Shown here piece by piece: positions 60,978 through 64,000 of a stretch of DNA of 64,000 bases (its first letter is position 1; every line of letters begins with the position of its first letter). The position numbers and the translations under genes were made by a program. The stretch lies in IMG/VR virus record IMGVR_UViG_3300032093_000042, positions 40,909 to 104,908 of that record; one strand, written 5' to 3'. Source of the stretch: a virus. The notes under the pieces are model-generated. The model worked only from the letters and a program-made list of their open reading frames with translations. It made no database searches and was not told the DNA's origin.

Positions 60978-63900
60978 ATGGCAAGTTGTAATCATAATAT
61001 TTGTCCTCCAAATGCGTGTACTTTAACTAACGCAATAAAGGATTATAAAAAAGCTAGATCAGGCATAAATGATGCTAGCTTAAAACCTTTTCTTAAAATA
61101 ATAGAATCTTTACAGGCTGAAATTGCTTGTGGTGGAGGAGGTGGTGGTAATTGTGATTCGGGTATATATAAAGAGTTTTCTACTCCGTCTACTATTTGGA
61201 ATTTTGATCATAATCTATCCTCAGCAATTGTAATAATACAAGTATATGACAACGATTTTAATCAATTAATTCCTACTACAATAGAACTTGTTAACAGTAA
61301 TTTAGCTTTAATAAAATTTAGTACTAATGTCTCGGGATATGCCATAGCTGTAAAAGCATGTGGTAATGGTAGTAGTGGCACAAGTGGACAGACATATGGT
61401 ACTAGTGGTAGTAGCGGTAGTATTGGTACCAGTGGCACCGGCGGTAGTAGTGGTACATCAGGTACAGTTGGTAGTAGTGGATCTACTGGATCAGCGGGTA
61501 CTGCTGGTACCGGAGGAAGTAGTGGTACCAGTTTTGGTACAAGTGGTACAAGCGGAAGTAGTGGTATAATTGGTAGCAGTGGCAGTAGCGGCACGAGCGG
61601 TACAAGTGGAACTACAGGTACAAGTGGAAGTAGTGGCACAACCGGTACAAGTGGTAGTAGTGGAACTACCGGCACAAGCGGTACAAGCGGAAGTAGTGGT
61701 ATAATTGGCAGTAGTGGTAGTAGCGGTACCACAGGTAGTAGTGGTACAAGTGGTAGCAGTGGAACTACCGGCACAAGTGGTAGTAGTGGAACTACAGGTA
61801 CAAGTGGTAGCAGTGGAACTACAGGTACAAGTGGTAGCAGTGGTATAATTGGAAGCAGCGGTTCTTCTGGATCTACAGGATCCGCCGGTACAGGAGGTAG
61901 TAGTGGCACTAGTTTCGGTACAAGTGGTAGTAGTGGAACTACAGGTACAAGTGGCAGTTGTGGTAGCAGCGGAACTACCGGTACAAGTGGTAGCAGTGGT
62001 ATAAGTGGTAGTAGTGGTAGCAACGGAACTACCGGTAGTAGCGGTAGCAGCGGATCTGCGGGTAGTAGTGGTACCAGTGGTACTAGTGGTAGTAGTGGTA
62101 CCAGTGGTACGAGTGGTAGTAGCGGTAGTAGTGGATCATCCGGTACGAGTGGTAGTAGCGGTAGCAGTGGTAGTAGCGGCAGCGGTGGTAGTAGCGGTAG
62201 CACAGGATCCGCTGGTACAGGAGGCAGTAGTGGTACCAGTTTCGGTACAAGTGGTAGTAGTGGTATAACAGGCAGCAGTGGAACTACCGGCACAAGTGGT
62301 AGTAGCGGCACAACCGGCACAAGTGGTAGTAGTGGATCATCTGGTACGAGTGGTAGTAGTGGATCATCCGGTACGAGTGGTAGTAGTGGATCATCCGGTA
62401 CGAGTGGTAGTAGCGGAACTACCGGCACAAGTGGTTCTTCTGGTACAAGCGGTAGCAATGGTACGGCAGGTACAAGTGGTATAAACGGAAGTAGTGGTTC
62501 TTCCGGTACAAGTGGAAGTAGCGGAACTACAGGTACAAGTGGAAGTAGCGGAACTACAGGTACGAGCGGTAGTAGCGGAACTACAGGTACGAGCGGTAGT
62601 AGTGGTTCTTCCGGTACAAGTGGTAGCAATGGCACATCAGGTACTAGTGGTAGTAGTGGTAGTAGTGGAACTACCGGCACAAGTGGTAGTAGTGGAACTA
62701 CAGGTACAAGTGGTAGTAGCGGAACTGCCGGTACTAGTGGTAGTAGCGGAACTGCCGGTACTGCCGGTACTAGTGGTAGCAGCGGAACTACCGGTACAAG
62801 TGGAAGTAGCGGAACTACCGGTACAAGTGGAAGTAGCGGAACTACAGGTACAAGTGGAAGTAGTGGATCATCTGGTACGAGTGGTAGTAGTGGATCATCT
62901 GGTACGAGTGGTAGTAATGGTACATCAGGTACAAGTGGAAGTAGTGGAACTACCGGTACAAGTGGAAGTAGTGGAACTACCGGTACAAGTGGAAGTAGTG
63001 GAACTACCGGTACAAGTGGATCATCCGGTACGAGTGGTAGTAGTGGAACTGCCGGTACAAGTGGTAGTAGTGGTAGTAGTGGTAGTAGTGGTAGTAGTGG
63101 ATCAAGTGGATCTAGTGGTAGTAGCGGCACAACTGGTACAAGTGGTAGCAGTGGTTCAACCGGTTCAAGAGGCAGTAGCGGATCAAGTGGTAGCAGCGGA
63201 ACTACCGGCACAAGTGGTAGTAGCGGAACTACCGGCACAAGTGGTAGTAGCGGAACTACCGGCACAAGTGGTAGTAGTGGTACAAGCGGATCAAGTGGTA
63301 GTAGCGGCACAACTGGCACAAGTGGTAGTAGTGGTACAAGCGGATCAAGTGGTAGTAGCGGCACAAGTGGTAGCAGTGGTTCAACCGGTTCAAGAGGCAG
63401 CAGCGGCACAACCGGTACAAGTGGTAGTAGTGGAAGTAGTGGCACAACCGGTACAAGTGGTAGTAGCGGTAGCAGTGGTAGCAGTGGTAGCAGTGGTAGC
63501 AGTGGCACAAGTGGCACAAGTGGCACAAGTGGCACAAGTGGCACAAGTGGCACAAGTGGCACAAGTGGCAGTAGCGGTAGTCGGGGACAATTCGGCGGTG
63601 ATACCATGTTTTTAGTAGGTAAACAGTATTTACCAGGAACCCCAGTACCAACATCCGGATCAATATTGTTTTATAATGATAATTTTGGTACTAATGTATC
63701 CATATATGTTTCTAGATACGATAAATTTGGAGCCGATTATAAAAAATGGCTTGATACAATAGGCACTATAACCGGTTCTATAAAAGCAGGGGTTAAAGTA
63801 ACAGATCTTGATACAGAAAATTCATTTGCACATTATTTAATTAGATCATCGTCGTATACCACTGTAGGAGGATATTATACTTTTAACGTAACAATTAACA

Positions 63901-64000
63901 CATTAGGCCCTTCCGTAGGAAATTTTCCTTTTCAATCAGCGTTTACATTAGCTTTAGCTGGAAATGCAGGCAGTAGTGGATCATCTGGTACGAGTGGTAC
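60978..64000 (+). CDS. Giant GSS/GTS-repeat fibre protein (3' end cut by window)
   Basis: At least 1007 residues, open to the right edge. Residues 1-128 are an N-terminal domain with Cys pairs (NHNICPPNACTL), a helical segment, a poly-Gly hinge and a beta domain (YKEFSTPSTIWNFDHNL). Residues 129-868 are 740 residues of Gly-Ser-Ser/Gly-Thr-Ser/Gly-Thr-Thr triplets with rare Ala, Asn, Ile, Arg and one Cys. A beta domain follows (MFLVGKQYLPGTPVPTSG...), after which a new Gly-triplet block begins at about 63968. The ATG at 60978 has the late motif 4 nt upstream. It is likely a very long, trimeric tail fibre. Confidence 0.75.
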   Translation, partial: MASCNHNICPPNACTLTNAIKDYKKARSGINDASLKPFLKIIESLQAEIACGGGGGGNCDSGIYKEFSTPSTIWNFDHNLSSAIVIIQVYDNDFNQLIPTTIELVNSNLALIKFSTNVSGYAIAVKACGNGSSGTSGQTYGTSGSSGSIGTSGTGGSSGTSGTVGSSGSTGSAGTAGTGGSSGTSFGTSGTSGSSGIIGSSGSSGTSGTSGTTGTSGSSGTTGTSGSSGTTGTSGTSGSSGIIGSSGSSGTTGSSGTSGSSGTTGTSGSSGTTGTSGSSGTTGTSGSSGIIGSSGSSGSTGSAGTGGSSGTSFGTSGSSGTTGTSGSCGSSGTTGTSGSSGISGSSGSNGTTGSSGSSGSAGSSGTSGTSGSSGTSGTSGSSGSSGSSGTSGSSGSSGSSGSGGSSGSTGSAGTGGSSGTSFGTSGSSGITGSSGTTGTSGSSGTTGTSGSSGSSGTSGSSGSSGTSGSSGSSGTSGSSGTTGTSGSSGTSGSNGTAGTSGINGSSGSSGTSGSSGTTGTSGSSGTTGTSGSSGTTGTSGSSGSSGTSGSNGTSGTSGSSGSSGTTGTSGSSGTTGTSGSSGTAGTSGSSGTAGTAGTSGSSGTTGTSGSSGTTGTSGSSGTTGTSGSSGSSGTSGSSGSSGTSGSNGTSGTSGSSGTTGTSGSSGTTGTSGSSGTTGTSGSSGTSGSSGTAGTSGSSGSSGSSGSSGSSGSSGSSGTTGTSGSSGSTGSRGSSGSSGSSGTTGTSGSSGTTGTSGSSGTTGTSGSSGTSGSSGSSGTTGTSGSSGTSGSSGSSGTSGSSGSTGSRGSSGTTGTSGSSGSSGTTGTSGSSGSSGSSGSSGSSGTSGTSGTSGTSGTSGTSGTSGSSGSRGQFGGDTMFLVGKQYLPGTPVPTSGSILFYNDNFGTNVSIYVSRYDKFGADYKKWLDTIGTITGSIKAGVKVTDLDTENSFAHYLIRSSSYTTVGGYYTFNVTINTLGPSVGNFPFQSAFTLALAGNAGSSGSSGTSG
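61362..63581 (+). repeat. 2.2-kb glycine-triplet coding repeat in giant fibre gene
   Basis: 740 codons of near-uniform Gly-x-y repeats. The final part holds seven consecutive GGC-ACA-AGT codon triplets. Phe-containing interruptions occur at 61533, 61914 and 62241, each after an AGTGGSSGTS-type unit. DNA identity to block 54041-55090 makes recombination between the two genes likely. Confidence 0.85.

Noticed and set aside
61262-63607. 781-aa minus-strand ORF rich in LLPLVP
   Set aside because: It is the antisense reading of the Gly-Ser/Thr repeat; the plus frame from 60978 is continuous and has an N-terminal domain and promoter motif.
1-64000. tRNA or rRNA genes
   Set aside because: No cloverleaf-like GC-rich segment with a GTTCGA-type loop was noticed by eye; a tRNA scan was not possible.

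Overview
The window is a contiguous late-gene segment of a large, AT-rich tailed phage with a contractile tail. It belongs to the T4-like myoviruses but is far from T4. Recognisable T4-type genes are baseplate wedge gp25 and gp6, tail sheath gp18, large terminase gp17, portal gp20, prohead protease gp21, scaffold gp22, major capsid gp23, and the neck and tail-completion genes gp13, gp14 and gp15. Nearly everything is on the + strand and tightly packed, with stop/start overlaps or TAA-T-ATG junctions. No tRNA, integrase, CRISPR array or bacterial housekeeping gene was seen, so this is phage sequence. The host cannot be named. A lipobox protein suggests a Gram-negative host, and few genes have a Shine-Dalgarno sequence.

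Layout. Bases 1-14.8 kb hold the baseplate and tail structural genes: gp25 (cut by the left edge), gp6, a 1498-aa structural protein, and a series of virion proteins that includes a seven-repeat FG-GAP protein with a dockerin-like loop. Bases 14.8-19.5 kb hold a replication and recombination cassette: a RuvC-like resolvase, a zinc-ribbon/Toprim primase, and a single-chain fusion of the Mre11-like (gp47) and Rad50-like (gp46) proteins. Bases 19.5-26.0 kb hold three multi-domain sugar-transfer proteins: GT4 plus two FkbM methyltransferases, a GT2 protein, and GT4 plus an autotransporter-type O-heptosyltransferase domain. Bases 26.0-30.0 kb are a double-length tail sheath gene ending in a strong terminator.

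Bases 30.0-45.0 kb are the packaging and head region: small genes, a flavodoxin-like protein, a ligase-like nucleotidyltransferase, a zinc-ribbon protein, the terminase, portal, core proteins, protease, scaffold and major capsid. The terminase is broken into two genes by an atypical split intein, with a Vsr-like homing endonuclease gene between the halves. Two minus-strand genes sit between the protease and scaffold genes, and a minus-strand Mom-like DNA-modification gene follows the capsid gene. Bases 45.8-53.3 kb hold a lipoprotein with membrane segments, three conserved phage proteins (one of the GP88 type) and the neck genes 13-14-15, with a frameshifted homing endonuclease between 13 and 14. 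Bases 53.3-64.0 kb are fibre and appendage genes, including two proteins built of Gly-Ser-Ser/Gly-Thr-Ser repeats. The second runs off the right edge and has a 740-residue repeat block.

How it fits together. The window encodes most of head assembly, packaging, tail and baseplate, plus decoration and DNA-processing functions. Four themes stand out: (1) the fractured terminase with its split intein and endonuclease; (2) a TATTTATA element placed 3-6 nt before many start codons on either strand, which would give almost leaderless late mRNAs if it is the late promoter; (3) several enzymes with N-termini that resemble capsid-targeting peptides cut by the gp21 protease; and (4) a glycosylation cassette in the same genome as extremely Ser/Thr-rich fibres.
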